This document shows positions 15,812 to 24,219 of a DNA stretch of 64,000 nucleotides, one piece after another. This stretch comes from Paenibacillus riograndensis SBR5. Lineage in GTDB: Bacteria; Bacillota; Bacilli; Paenibacillales; Paenibacillaceae. Location: positions 5,501,187-5,565,186 of the forward strand of contig NZ_LN831776.1 in the NCBI RefSeq assembly GCF_000981585.1. Reading direction: 5' to 3'. The position numbers were made by a program, and so were the translations under genes. Numbering within the stretch: the first letter of the stretch is position 1; each line of letters starts with the position of its first letter. A model generated the notes under the pieces. That model saw only the letters and a program-made list of their open reading frames with translations, searched no databases and was not told the origin of the DNA.

Positions 15812-17052
15812 AAGTGTCCTTCCTTTATGAGTTGCTTCAGTTCCCATTCATAGGTGCCAAATCCTTGATACTCTACGTCATAGAGCAGATCTCCAAAAGG
15901 ATTGACATCCGCGGCATAGGTTAGTTGAGAGCCTGCGGATACCAGCACATCTATACCTGCAACACATGATCCGGGAAAAGCCGCCAGCGCCCGGACCGCC
16001 GTCTTCCGCACCTGTTCCTGAGTCTCCACGGAAAGCCCGGCCGCTGCCGGGGACATCCGGCGGCTGCGCAGATGAAGATTGGTGATCGGTGTGGTGCTTA
16101 CCCGGGCAATGGAGTGGCAGGCTTCGCCCAGTACCACCAGCTGGCGGATGTCAAGCGAAGCACCTTCTGCACCTGTTTTGGGAATCCACTGCTCGGCATA
16201 TGCCCCATGGCGGCAGAGCCAGTTGATCAATCCGGCAATCGTTCGGCTGTCCGTATAACGCCGCAGCTTGCCGGAATTATAATAAATGGGGGGACGGGTA
16301 ATATAATTCTCAACCCCCACGGTAGTCACCGCAATCTCTGCCCCGGTGGACGGATTCACCTGGTAGGCAATGACACCGGAAGCAGCGGACCCGCAGGCCA
16401 GCTTAATAAAAACCCGGTGCATCCGCTGTCGGATCATCTGTTCACGGATGGAGCTGTAGTCTTCAAGTGTCTGCTCTGCGCTAAGCGGACGCGGAATTCT
16501 GACACCCGCAGCGGCCAGAAGCTGCTGGGTACGCCGTTTGTCGGTCATATCCGCGATATCCTGCGGATCATTCAGCCACCGCGAATCCGGCAGAAGGAGA
16601 GCCGCGTCCTTCCGAAGCCTGGCCAGCAGGCGGCAGTAGCCGCGAAACCACTGGGAAGGATGATGCAGCACACCGGGCATGTCCTGAAGCCTGCCGGCGG
16701 TTCTGCAGCTTAGCGGAAACGGATCAGGCCTCTGCCCAAAGGGATGCAGGGCATCACTGCAATCCCCGGCATCCGGCGCTCCGAGCGTAATTAAGGCCCG
16801 CTCTACCTCAAAGCTGCCGCCCGGCGAGTCCAGCCGGAGCAGCGGCGCGGACGGTCCGGCGCAAGAGGCTGCTGTCCGCTGCGGGTACCCCGCCGCCTCC
16901 AGCAGCTCGGCCAGCGTCCGGCCGGCCAGCAGGCCGGTATACGGCAGAATGACCGCCGGCGGCAGCCCCAAACGGCTTCTGGCCTGTTGAATTCCGCCAG
17001 TCCGCTTGTCACCGGGAATGCCGATGACGATCAGCGGCCGGGTCTCCTTCAT
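15808..17052 (-). CDS. STM4014-family ATP-grasp-like protein
   Basis: 414 residues. The C-terminal half looks like an ATP-grasp ligase of the RimK/glutathione-synthetase kind: RVFIKLACGSAASGVIAY resembles the ATP-binding lysine and glycine-rich loop, and VAGIDVLV...YAADVNPFGDLL supplies the Mg-binding acid and Asn at the end of the fold. The N-terminal ~170 residues are a variable pre-ATP-grasp domain. It matches the STM4014 family. The start is ATG 17052, inside TGATG with the stop of the LRR gene; a GTG at 17055 is the alternative. A ligase next to radical SAM enzymes suggests amide or ester formation on a small molecule or peptide, which is inference. Confidence 0.82.
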   Translation of the reverse strand: MKETRPLIVIGIPGDKRTGGIQQARSRLGLPPAVILPYTGLLAGRTLAELLEAAGYPQRTAASCAGPSAPLLRLDSPGGSFEVERALITLGAPDAGDCSDALHPFGQRPDPFPLSCRTAGRLQDMPGVLHHPSQWFRGYCRLLARLRKDAALLLPDSRWLNDPQDIADMTDKRRTQQLLAAAGVRIPRPLSAEQTLEDYSSIREQMIRQRMHRVFIKLACGSAASGVIAYQVNPSTGAEIAVTTVGVENYITRPPIYYNSGKLRRYTDSRTIAGLINWLCRHGAYAEQWIPKTGAEGASLDIRQLVVLGEACHSIARVSTTPITNLHLRSRRMSPAAAGLSVETQEQVRKTAVRALAAFPGSCVAGIDVLVSAGSQLTYAADVNPFGDLLYDVEYQGFGTYEWELKQLIKEGHL

Positions 17053-17897
17053 CACTCTGTAATAGAAGGGTACCGCCAGTCTTCGTCATCATCGGTGGTC
17101 TGGCGGTCGCTGACATCGGCAGGCAAGCCGCTGCTCTGCCAGCGCGCAAGCATTTCATCAGACATATAGTGATGGCTGAGGTTCAGCGCCTTCAAGCTTT
17201 TGATCCGCTCGCTGGCCAGAAGCACCTCCGCACCTTCGTCACTAAGCGTTCCCATGGACAAGTCTAGTGTATCCAGCTGGTCCAGAATAGGGGCATCAGC
17301 AACCGCTATGGCAATTTCATCCTGGATTTCGCTGTTTTTCAGGGCAAGGTATGTAAGCTTGGGGAATTTCCCCGGCTCCATAAGCGGAATAAGATCTGCA
17401 AGGCTGCCGTCAAAACCATAATCCTCCACACCAAGGTACAGCTCCAGCTTGCGCAGATTCGGCAGCTCAGAAGCCGCGATTTGGGCCAGAACGGCTTTGC
17501 CCAGTCCCCCGGTAATAATAATTAGTTCTTCCAGCTTGTCATGCTGCAGCTTACTCAGGCTCAGCCCGTTCCCGCCCTGAATCGTCAGCGATTGAAGCTC
17601 CGGAAAAGCCGGCAGCAGCGGAGAAAGATCACTTTGCGTAATCCACGAAATCTCACATTCCTCATAGCCCATCTCACCGATGAACAGCTTGCGGAGCGCC
17701 GGAAAGCTGGCGCTGTGTTTTACGAGCGCTTTTACAACATCCTCCGAGCTGTTCTCATATGCCTGGCCCCAGTCTCCGATAATAAGGCTGCTCAGCGATG
17801 CAGCTTCGGGACTTGCGCTTAAGCTTTCAATCGCTGTTTCTATCCGCTGGCCATCCTCAAATTCATCGTACCCAATCGCAAGCTTTACTTCCGACAT
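17052..17897 (-). CDS. STM4015-family leucine-rich-repeat protein
   Basis: 281 residues, first gene of the operon, with GGGAGGG before the ATG. The middle holds LRR-like units: LPNLRKLELYLG, FPKLTYLALKNSEI, LDQLDTLDLSMGTLSDEGA, IKSLKALNLSHHYMSDE. The protein ends in an acidic tail, DDDEDWRYPSITE, separate from the LRR solenoid. No signal peptide, so cytosolic. It matches the STM4015 family. Within the cassette it could be a scaffold or the substrate whose tail is modified; the tail resembles the kind of short recognition sequence used by such enzymes, but that is only a hypothesis. Confidence 0.82.
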   Translation of the reverse strand: MSEVKLAIGYDEFEDGQRIETAIESLSASPEAASLSSLIIGDWGQAYENSSEDVVKALVKHSASFPALRKLFIGEMGYEECEISWITQSDLSPLLPAFPELQSLTIQGGNGLSLSKLQHDKLEELIIITGGLGKAVLAQIAASELPNLRKLELYLGVEDYGFDGSLADLIPLMEPGKFPKLTYLALKNSEIQDEIAIAVADAPILDQLDTLDLSMGTLSDEGAEVLLASERIKSLKALNLSHHYMSDEMLARWQSSGLPADVSDRQTTDDDEDWRYPSITE

Positions 17898-18600
17898 GAA
17901 TAATCCCTCCCGGCAAATTTTGGCTATAAATCACCCTAACATCTTCGGGGACGGTTGGTCAAATGAATCCAATTGCTGCCGGTGAAGCCGGCTCTGTCAA
18001 ACCGGTAGACACTGGTTGTTAAGTACCTTTTCAGTGAAAAGAGCATCTAGCTCCTTCTATTCCTGTCCGTGTAGCGAATAATGCAGATAAAGCTGAGAGA
18101 GTTTCTGACACTTTAGTATAAGCTATGTTCTGTCCGGGCATTGTGCTGGTCACTAGGGTAGAGGGAATTGGGCGCAAGCGGCACCTTCCTGCCTGAGCAG
18201 CAACCCGCGCAAAGAACGGTATTTCTGCTGTTGTTTTCAACACTTCTCGTCCTAAATCGCTCAACTACGGCAATTGCTCTTGGGCCGATTGCACCTGTAT
18301 TTCTACACCTCAGCACCGGTTTTACCTATAACAACGGCACTATGCCGTTGTCTTGTCTAAAGCCACTAATCTGCTTATATCTAGCTATTCAAAAGTACTT
18401 CTACCTCTCATTCCTCCCTGTAGCCCAAGAACACCTAATTCAGAGGTATTTATACCTCTCATTTCACTTCGTAGCCCGGAAACACCTAACTCAAAAGTAT
18501 TTTTACCTCATTCACCAATATGCTCGTTGGTGGGATGGTGTATAGGTAGTGTGTAAAGGGAGAACGTGCCTATAGCGTTTCATTAGCTGGCTTCATCAGT
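17898..18600. repeat. Repeat-rich intergenic region, part 1
   Basis: No gene. 17898-18100 should hold the operon promoter for the minus-strand cassette; a TTGACC at about 17966-17961 (minus strand) lacks a good -10. Short hairpins with an AACGGC/GCCGTT theme occur (ACAACGGCACTATGCCGTTGT at about 18332). Three degenerate units of the 51-nt repeat family (AAAAGTACTTCTACCTCTCA, AGGTATTTATACCTCTCATT, AAAAGTATTTTTACCTCATT) lie at 18388-18516. Confidence 0.6.
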
Positions 18601-18800
18601 TGGTCAGGTGGAAAAAGTATCACTAATTTGCTTAAGCCTCCAGTAAACCGGCAAGCTAAGTGGAAAAAGGTACACTAATTTAGCCTATTTCACCCCAGGC
18701 AAGGGAATATCATCGAAATAAGTTCCCTTTTTCCACTTAATCCTCGCGATTGTTGATTTCTGAGGAATTTAAGTTCCCTTTTTCCACTTAGCTGGCCAAT
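18601..18800. repeat. Composite repeat R1: two direct plus two inverted GTGGAAAAAG modules
   Basis: GTGGAAAAAGTATCACTAATTTGC at about 18608 and AAGTGGAAAAAGGTACACTA at about 18655, then the reverse forms AAGTTCCCTTTTTCCACTTA at about 18729 and again at about 18770. The forward-forward-reverse-reverse order at roughly 50-nt spacing is the same as at 32091-32276 and around the IS110 element. The arms could pair over about 190 nt. Confidence 0.75.
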
Positions 18801-18900
18801 GGGATCGCCTAACAACGGCATTTCCGCCGTTGCTTCTACAACTGAAGCGGAGAACCTTGCGCCTTATGCATAAAATAACCCCACAAAGCGGGGCTTTTGC
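18801..18900. terminator. Two hairpins in the repeat region
   Basis: CAACGGCATTTCCGCCGTTG at about 18813 and CCCCACAAAGCGGGGCTTTT at about 18878. The second has a short T run. Neither adjoins a gene end; they are part of the repeat-rich region. Confidence 0.45.
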
Positions 18901-18915
18901 ATGAAAGTTGATTCA

Positions 18916-19096
18916 GATACTTTGCGGAGGCCCAGATGTACGCTTTCTGACACTTTGCGGAGACCCTAATGTCTGCTTTCTGACACTTTGCCGAGGCCCT
19001 AATGTATGCCTTCAGATACTTTGCGGGGCCTAGATGTATGCTTTCGGATACTTTGCGGAGGCCCTAATGTATGCTTTCTGTACGCTTTCTGACACG
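18916..19096. repeat. 33-nt tandem repeats, five copies
   Basis: Five units of GATACTTTGCGGAGGCCCTA plus ATGTATGCTTTCT (33, 33, 33, 32 and 33 nt), then a partial unit. A stray half (GTTTCTGACACTTTAGTAT) lies at about 18100, so the unit also exists singly. Non-coding. Confidence 0.85.
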
Positions 19097-19102
19097 TTAA
19101 CA

Positions 19103-19163
19103 AAAAGGGCTGCCCTCACCCGCAGAATAAACTCTGCATAAAGATGACGATGGGCAGCCCCTT
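19103..19163 (-). terminator. Terminator of the fru operon
   Basis: On the minus strand GGGGCTGCCC...GGGCAGCCC followed by TTTTTGTT. It lies directly after the fruA stop and closes the fruR-fruK-fruA unit. Confidence 0.85.
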
Positions 19164-19178
19164 CAGATTTGATTATAC

Positions 19179-21119
19179 TCAGCCGGTCTTGAGCGGCTTC
19201 TTCCAGAGGCCGAGTGTCAGACCGGAGATGACAGAGCCGATCAGCACGGCAAGGATGAACAGCAAGGCATTGCTGGAGAGCGCAGCCACGAAGATACCGC
19301 CGTGCGGTGCGGGAACGTTGAGATTCCACAGCTGGGTCAGGCCGCCTGCAACGGCTGAACCTATGATGCAGGAAGTCAGGACACGCAGCGGGTCGGCAGC
19401 AGCAAAGGGAATCGCCCCTTCGGTAATAAACGACAATCCGAGCACATAGTTGGTCAGGCCTGATTTGCGTTCCGTTTCGGTGAACTTATGCTTGAAGAAC
19501 GTAGTAGCCAGTGCGATGGCCAGCGGAGGAACCATACCTCCGGCCATTACTGCCGCCATCATCAGTCCGTTGGTGTTGCCGCTGGAGGTAAATACGCCGA
19601 TGGCAAACGTGTAAGCGGCTTTGTTGAACGGCCCCCCCATATCAATAGCCATCATTCCACCAAGAATCAATCCCAGCAGAACGGCATTGCCTGTTCCCAG
19701 GTGGTTGAGCCCGTCGATCAGACCTTCATTAATCCAGCTGAACACCGGATCGAACAGGTAGAACATAATCCCGCCGGTAATCAGCAGGCTGAATACGGGA
19801 TAGAGCAGGATCGGCTTCAGTCCGTCCAGTGTCTTGGGCAGACCGGCAAACGTTTTGCGGAGCAGGATGACCACATAACCGGCCAGGAACCCGGCAGCCA
19901 GACCGCCAAGGAAGCCGGCGTTGGAATTAAGGGCCATATACCCGCCGACCATACCCGGCATCAGGGCCGGACGGTCACCGATGCTGAGCGCGATGAAGCC
20001 GGCCAGGATCGGAATCAGGAAGTGGAAGGCGCCGTCGCCGCCGCCAATGGTCTGAAGCAGCTTGACGATCGGATTATCCACACTCGCCACCTGTTCAATC
20101 AGGAAGGAGATCGCCAGCAGGATCCCGCCGCCGACTACGAACGGCAGCATGTGCGAGATGCCGTTCATCAGATCCTTGTAGATTCGGCTGCCGATGCTGC
20201 CCGATTTGACTGCCGGAGCCTCATCGCCGCCGCGCCCTTCGCTGCGGTAAATCGGGGCTTCCCCCTTCACCGCTTTGGTGATCAGCTCTTCAGGCTTGCG
20301 GATGCCGTCACTTACCGGTCTTTGCAGCACCGGCTTGCCGGCGAAGCGGGCCATCTCCACATTTTTGTCCGCAGCGATGATCACGCCGCTCGCCCGGGCG
20401 ATTTCGTCCGCGGTCAGCACATTCTGGGCACCTTCTGAACCATTCGTCTCGACGCGGATATTGACGCCCATTTCCTTGGCTTTTTTCTTCAGTGCATCTT
20501 CCGCCATATAGGTATGGGCAATCCCTGTAGGACAAGCAGTTACGGCAACGACGAAGCTCTGGGAAGCCGGGTTGCCCACAATCACACGTTCGGGTGCCTC
20601 CTGTTTGGTTCCGCCGGCGCTGGCTGCATTGGCTGCTTCCTCTGCCTTCGCCTTAGCTTCAGCTTCAGCCTGTTTGGCATCAAACAAAGCCACCACCTCA
20701 TCCGGTGTCCCGGCATTCATCAATGCTTCGATGAAGTCGCTTTCAATAAGCAGCCTCGACAACGCAGCCAATGTGCGCATGTGCATATTCCCCGCTCCCT
20801 CAGGTGCGGCAATCATGAAGAACAGCTTTGCAGGCTCTTCGTCCAGAGAGGCAAAGTCTACGCCCGCTGCGCTTTTGGCAAATACAACAGTCGGTTCGTT
20901 GACAGCTCTGGTTTTGGCATGCGGCATGGCGATTCCCCCGCCGATACCGGTGCTGGACTGCGCTTCGCGTTCCAGAATCTTTTTCTTGAACAAAACGGGA
21001 TCATTAATCCGGCCGCTGGCCGCAAGGCTGGCGATCAGTTCATCAATCGCCGCTTCCTTGGACACCGCCTGAAGATTCATGATCATCGTTTCTTTTACCA
21101 ACAGATCAGTAATTTTCAT
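19179..21119 (-). CDS. fruA: Fructose-specific PTS transporter, fused EIIA-EIIB-EIIC
   Basis: 646 residues in the order IIA-IIB-IIC. EIIA (1-150) has the phosphorylated His67 in GGGIAMPHAKT. A charged linker rich in Ala/Glu (150-178) leads to EIIB with Cys196 in VAVTACPTGIAHTYMAED, and EIIC (about 310-640) has eight or more membrane helices with the family motif GGMMAIDMGGPFNKAAY. It imports fructose as fructose-1-phosphate, the substrate of the 1-phosphofructokinase encoded just upstream. The start has AGGGAGTGG upstream. Third gene of the operon. Confidence 0.95.
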   Translation of the reverse strand: MKITDLLVKETMIMNLQAVSKEAAIDELIASLAASGRINDPVLFKKKILEREAQSSTGIGGGIAMPHAKTRAVNEPTVVFAKSAAGVDFASLDEEPAKLFFMIAAPEGAGNMHMRTLAALSRLLIESDFIEALMNAGTPDEVVALFDAKQAEAEAKAKAEEAANAASAGGTKQEAPERVIVGNPASQSFVVAVTACPTGIAHTYMAEDALKKKAKEMGVNIRVETNGSEGAQNVLTADEIARASGVIIAADKNVEMARFAGKPVLQRPVSDGIRKPEELITKAVKGEAPIYRSEGRGGDEAPAVKSGSIGSRIYKDLMNGISHMLPFVVGGGILLAISFLIEQVASVDNPIVKLLQTIGGGDGAFHFLIPILAGFIALSIGDRPALMPGMVGGYMALNSNAGFLGGLAAGFLAGYVVILLRKTFAGLPKTLDGLKPILLYPVFSLLITGGIMFYLFDPVFSWINEGLIDGLNHLGTGNAVLLGLILGGMMAIDMGGPFNKAAYTFAIGVFTSSGNTNGLMMAAVMAGGMVPPLAIALATTFFKHKFTETERKSGLTNYVLGLSFITEGAIPFAAADPLRVLTSCIIGSAVAGGLTQLWNLNVPAPHGGIFVAALSSNALLFILAVLIGSVISGLTLGLWKKPLKTG

Positions 21120-21158
21120 TACAATCCACTCCCTTTAATCACAAGTGTGCTGCTTGAC

Positions 21159-22070
21159 TTATAGCTGTTCAATCTGAATCTGGCTCTTCAGCTGCCCGAT
21201 AAGCGCTCTGTCCGCGAGATCATCCGAGAAGGCCGTTGCACTGCCTGAAGCCACGCCTGTCCGGAAGGCCTCCAGCACATCACCGGTAAGAGACAGTGTA
21301 CCGACGAATCCGGCAATCATGGAGTCCCCCGCTCCTACCGAGTTCTTCACCTGACCCTTGGGTGCATTGGCACAGTACACACCCTGATCCGAAATGAAAA
21401 GCGCACCCTCACCTGCCATAGACACCAGAACATATCGTGCACCTGATTCCATCAATCTGCGGCCGTAGGTAATAATCTCATCTCTGGAGCCGATGCTGAC
21501 ACCGAACAGCTCTGCCAGCTCATGATGATTGGGTTTTACCAGCAGCGGCTCCTGAGCCAGCGCATCCTTCAAGGCCTGACCTGTTGTGTCGATTACAAAC
21601 TCAGCCTTTTTGCTTTTGCATTCCGCAATCAGCCTGCTGTAGAAGCTTCCGCCCAGCGAAGGCGGAGCGCTTCCCGACAAAACCAGAATATCTCCGGCCT
21701 GCAGCGCTTCAAGCTTAGCCAGTAAAGCTTCCGCCTCCTCCTCACGGATCACAGGTCCGGTTCCGTTAATTTCCGTTTCCTCAGCAGCCTTCAGCTTGAT
21801 GTTAATCCGGGTGTCCTCGGCTACCGTTACGAAATCACTGGAGATTTGCTCTTCATCCAGCCATTGCCCGATATATCTTCCGGTAAAGCCCCCCAGGAAG
21901 CCAGTTGCGGTATTGCTTACTCCAAGCTGGTTCAGCACACGGGAGACATTGATTCCTTTGCCGCCGGGGAGCTTGAGATCGCGTTGCATCCGGTTTAAAC
22001 CGCCGAGCGTCAAATCTTCAACTTCCACGATATAATCGATGGAAGGATTAAGCGTTACAGTATAGATCAT
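21159..22070 (-). CDS. fruK: 1-phosphofructokinase
   Basis: 303 residues of the PfkB ribokinase-like family. It converts fructose-1-phosphate to fructose-1,6-bisphosphate with ATP. Motifs: TLNPSIDYIV at the N-terminus, LPGGKGINVSRVLNQLG (first PfkB signature region) and VKNSVGAGDSMIAGF with the catalytic Asp in the second signature. RBS AAAGAGGGAT before the ATG. It sits 32 nt after fruR and 39 nt before fruA. Confidence 0.95.
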   Translation of the reverse strand: MIYTVTLNPSIDYIVEVEDLTLGGLNRMQRDLKLPGGKGINVSRVLNQLGVSNTATGFLGGFTGRYIGQWLDEEQISSDFVTVAEDTRINIKLKAAEETEINGTGPVIREEEAEALLAKLEALQAGDILVLSGSAPPSLGGSFYSRLIAECKSKKAEFVIDTTGQALKDALAQEPLLVKPNHHELAELFGVSIGSRDEIITYGRRLMESGARYVLVSMAGEGALFISDQGVYCANAPKGQVKNSVGAGDSMIAGFVGTLSLTGDVLEAFRTGVASGSATAFSDDLADRALIGQLKSQIQIEQL

Positions 22071-22102
22071 GGTTATCCCTCTTTATTGTGGTATTCTGGC
22101 CC

Positions 22103-22864
22103 TCACACCAAGGTATAGTCGAGGTCCAGGCCTTCCAGCCCGCGAATGAAGCCTTCAGGTGCCCCTGTATCCAGAATGCAGTGATCGATTTCCTGCAGGT
22201 CACCCACTTTGCAAAAAGACACCTGGCCAATCTTGCTGTGGTCAGCCAGCAGGATAGCCTGCTTGGCGACAGAAATCATTTTGCGTTTGGTAGCGGCTTC
22301 CAGCATGTTCGGTGTGGTGATGCCTTCATGTATATCCAGCCCGTTCGTCCCGATAAAAGCTTTGTCTACCCGGACCATTTCCAGCGAACGCTCCGTCATC
22401 GGCCCGACAAAAGCAAGTGTATCCGGCCGCAGCATCCCTCCGGTGATCGAAACCTCGATATTGCGGCAATCCTTCAGCTCATTCAACGCAATCATGGAAT
22501 TGGTGATGACCTTAAGGTTCGAGAACGTCTTCAATGCTCTGGCGATCTGCAGTGTTGTGGTTCCTCCATCCAGGAGGATGGCGTCACCTTCCTGAATCAT
22601 CTCTACAGCCTTGCGGGCGATCCGCTGCTTCTCTTCAAGAAACCGGTCGGCTTTGTCCGGAAACGCCGCTTCAAAATTCACACTCTGCAGCGAAACCGCT
22701 CCGCCGTGCGTGCGTTTCAGCAGCCGTGCTTCTTCAAGCTCCTTCAAATCGCGGCGGACGGTGGATTCAGACACGCCCAGATCCTGGCTAAGCTCCTGTA
22801 CGGACGCCCGGGTATGCCTTTCGACAAACTGGACGATGCTCCTTTTGCGTTCTTCTTCAAACAT
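22103..22864 (-). CDS. fruR: DeoR-family regulator of the fructose operon
   Basis: 253 residues: an N-terminal DeoR helix-turn-helix (EERKRSIVQFVERHTRASVQELSQDLGVSESTVRRDLKEL) and a C-terminal sugar-phosphate-sensing domain with GDAILLDGGTTTLQIARAL and the KAFIGTNGLD motif. Homologues repress fruRKA and release it upon binding fructose-1-phosphate. First gene of the operon; a candidate operator lies upstream at 22931-22963. GGAGCGGG precedes the ATG. Confidence 0.92.
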   Translation of the reverse strand: MFEEERKRSIVQFVERHTRASVQELSQDLGVSESTVRRDLKELEEARLLKRTHGGAVSLQSVNFEAAFPDKADRFLEEKQRIARKAVEMIQEGDAILLDGGTTTLQIARALKTFSNLKVITNSMIALNELKDCRNIEVSITGGMLRPDTLAFVGPMTERSLEMVRVDKAFIGTNGLDIHEGITTPNMLEAATKRKMISVAKQAILLADHSKIGQVSFCKVGDLQEIDHCILDTGAPEGFIRGLEGLDLDYTLV

Positions 22865-22930
22865 GGTGCCCGCTCCTTGTGAACAGCACAGATTAGGAAA
22901 ACAACGGTTTTGCTATCTATCGATAATCAA

Positions 22931-22963
22931 AATGATCAAATTCACGCTCACAAAGTGATCATT
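22931..22963 (-). promoter_or_regulatory. Candidate FruR operator
   Basis: AATGATCA (22931-22938) and TGATCATT (22956-22963) form a perfect 8-bp inverted repeat with a 17-bp spacer, about 70 bp upstream of fruR. The inner sequence also repeats TTTGTGCTCA / TCACGCTCA. The rest of 22964-23266 is AT-rich, with several GCTCATTT copies and no gene. Confidence 0.5.
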
Positions 22964-23266
22964 ATTGACCGTTTGTGCTCATTTATGATTGTAACAGCGT
23001 TTACATCTGGTGTAAAGTGATTTTTCTTTGGCTTATTTTCTCTTCACGCAGCACAAATATACCCTGCCCCCAAAGTTTGTTTGTCCGCGCAATGAATCCC
23101 TTTTTTATGCAAAAAATCAGGCTGCTCATTTCCGCTCATTTTTGCTCATTTCCGTCCGGCTGTTTAGAAAAACTCTGTTCAGAAATATCCTCTCATTCGC
23201 CTATTCCCCCCCGGCGCCGTTAGACATATTTTATATTACATATGGGAAAAAGCAGGTGAACAGGAG

Positions 23267-23563
23267 ATGGCCTATAAAAACAATAACTCTAGATCCAGTA
23301 ATAACGGGAATGGCGGCAAAGACGGCAATAGTACTAAGGGCAGCAGCGACACCCTCCCCGAAACCGAGGAACTGGATGCGGAAGACTATGCCATTATTGC
23401 AGCCGGGCTGACAGCACTGGGCGACATCTTCGCCTTCTTATCTCTCGTGAAAGCCAAGCAGGTAACCAAAGAAACCGGGGGCCAGGCCGGCATAGATCCG
23501 CTTCTGTTCATACGATCGAAAAAAAATAAAGCAGCGAAACGGAAAAACCGTCCACTGCTTTGA
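23267..23563 (+). CDS. Small protein of unknown function with a hydrophobic central helix
   Basis: 98 residues. The first 30 are low-complexity Asn/Gly/Ser/Lys. A hydrophobic stretch, YAIIAAGLTALGDIFAFLSL (about 41-60), could be a membrane helix or amphipathic core, and the C-terminus is very basic (SKKNKAAKRKNRP). Such small proteins are common in Paenibacillus annotations; I know no function. The RBS is weak (AGGAG almost touching the ATG, or GGTG further up), so the start is uncertain. The terminator hairpin overlaps its last codons. Confidence 0.55.
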   Translation: MAYKNNNSRSSNNGNGGKDGNSTKGSSDTLPETEELDAEDYAIIAAGLTALGDIFAFLSLVKAKQVTKETGGQAGIDPLLFIRSKKNKAAKRKNRPLL

Positions 23564-23570
23564 TCTTCGG
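23528..23570. terminator. Hairpin between two converging genes
   Basis: AAAGCAGCGAAACGG...CCGTCCACTGCTTT, A-rich on the left and TTTGATCTT on the right, so probably bidirectional. It overlaps the 3' end of the small-protein gene and serves the converging stress-protein gene. Confidence 0.75.
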
Positions 23571-23581
23571 TTCAAGTGTGC

Positions 23582-24055
23582 TCAGGGAGAGCCTGGCGGA
23601 ATGGCGTGATGCTGTTCAAACAAGGTGCTTACCGCTTGCTGGTTCTGCTTTTCTTCCAGGGTTACAATGACAATAATATGTTCCTTGCCGGCATGGCGGG
23701 CGTAGATTTCCGCATCCTCCTGCGGAATTCCGATGCTGATCAGACTGACGGCGAGACCATCCCCTTCCAGATCGGCTCCCGCCAGCTTCCGGGCTGCCGG
23801 ACCGGCCGCTACAGCTGTATCAGGCAGCATTTCCAGTCCGACTCCCAGCGCTTTGGCGGTTCCGAACAAGCCTTCATTCCCCTCGCCGGATTCTGTCCGG
23901 CCAATCCCCGTGTCGTGGCTGATCCTCTTCAGCGTATTCTTTTGCTTCGTCACCACCGAGATCTGCTTCGGCTTGACTCCCTGTTCCCGGACAGCCTCAA
24001 TCGCCAATGCAGCGTCGCTCGGATGTTCAAAAATCCCCACAACCAGTATCGTCAT
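23582..24055 (-). CDS. General-stress-protein-like (YflT/17M-related) small protein
   Basis: 157 residues. The N-terminal MTILVVGIFEHPSDAALAIEAV and the alternation with KPKQISVVTKQ resemble a ferredoxin-like fold used by general stress protein 17M / YflT and related low-temperature-induced proteins; a Gly-rich middle (GPAARKLAGADLEGDGLAVSL) and IGIPQEDAEIYARHAGKEHIIVIV complete it. Soluble, no catalytic residues evident. AGGAGGAAT precedes the ATG. Alone, convergent with the preceding small gene. Confidence 0.7.
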   Translation of the reverse strand: MTILVVGIFEHPSDAALAIEAVREQGVKPKQISVVTKQKNTLKRISHDTGIGRTESGEGNEGLFGTAKALGVGLEMLPDTAVAAGPAARKLAGADLEGDGLAVSLISIGIPQEDAEIYARHAGKEHIIVIVTLEEKQNQQAVSTLFEQHHAIPPGSP

Positions 24056-24219
24056 CTCTCATTCCTCCTGTTAAAGCGATATTAACCTCAGCTTCCCGCG
24101 GCTAACCAGAGTAATCACAGGTTCCAGGCAAGCGATACCCTGAATCATTCTACCGGAATTCGGTTATAAAGATAGAATCGATACATATTGCTATAATTGA
24201 GAGATCAGGGGGTGCCGTT

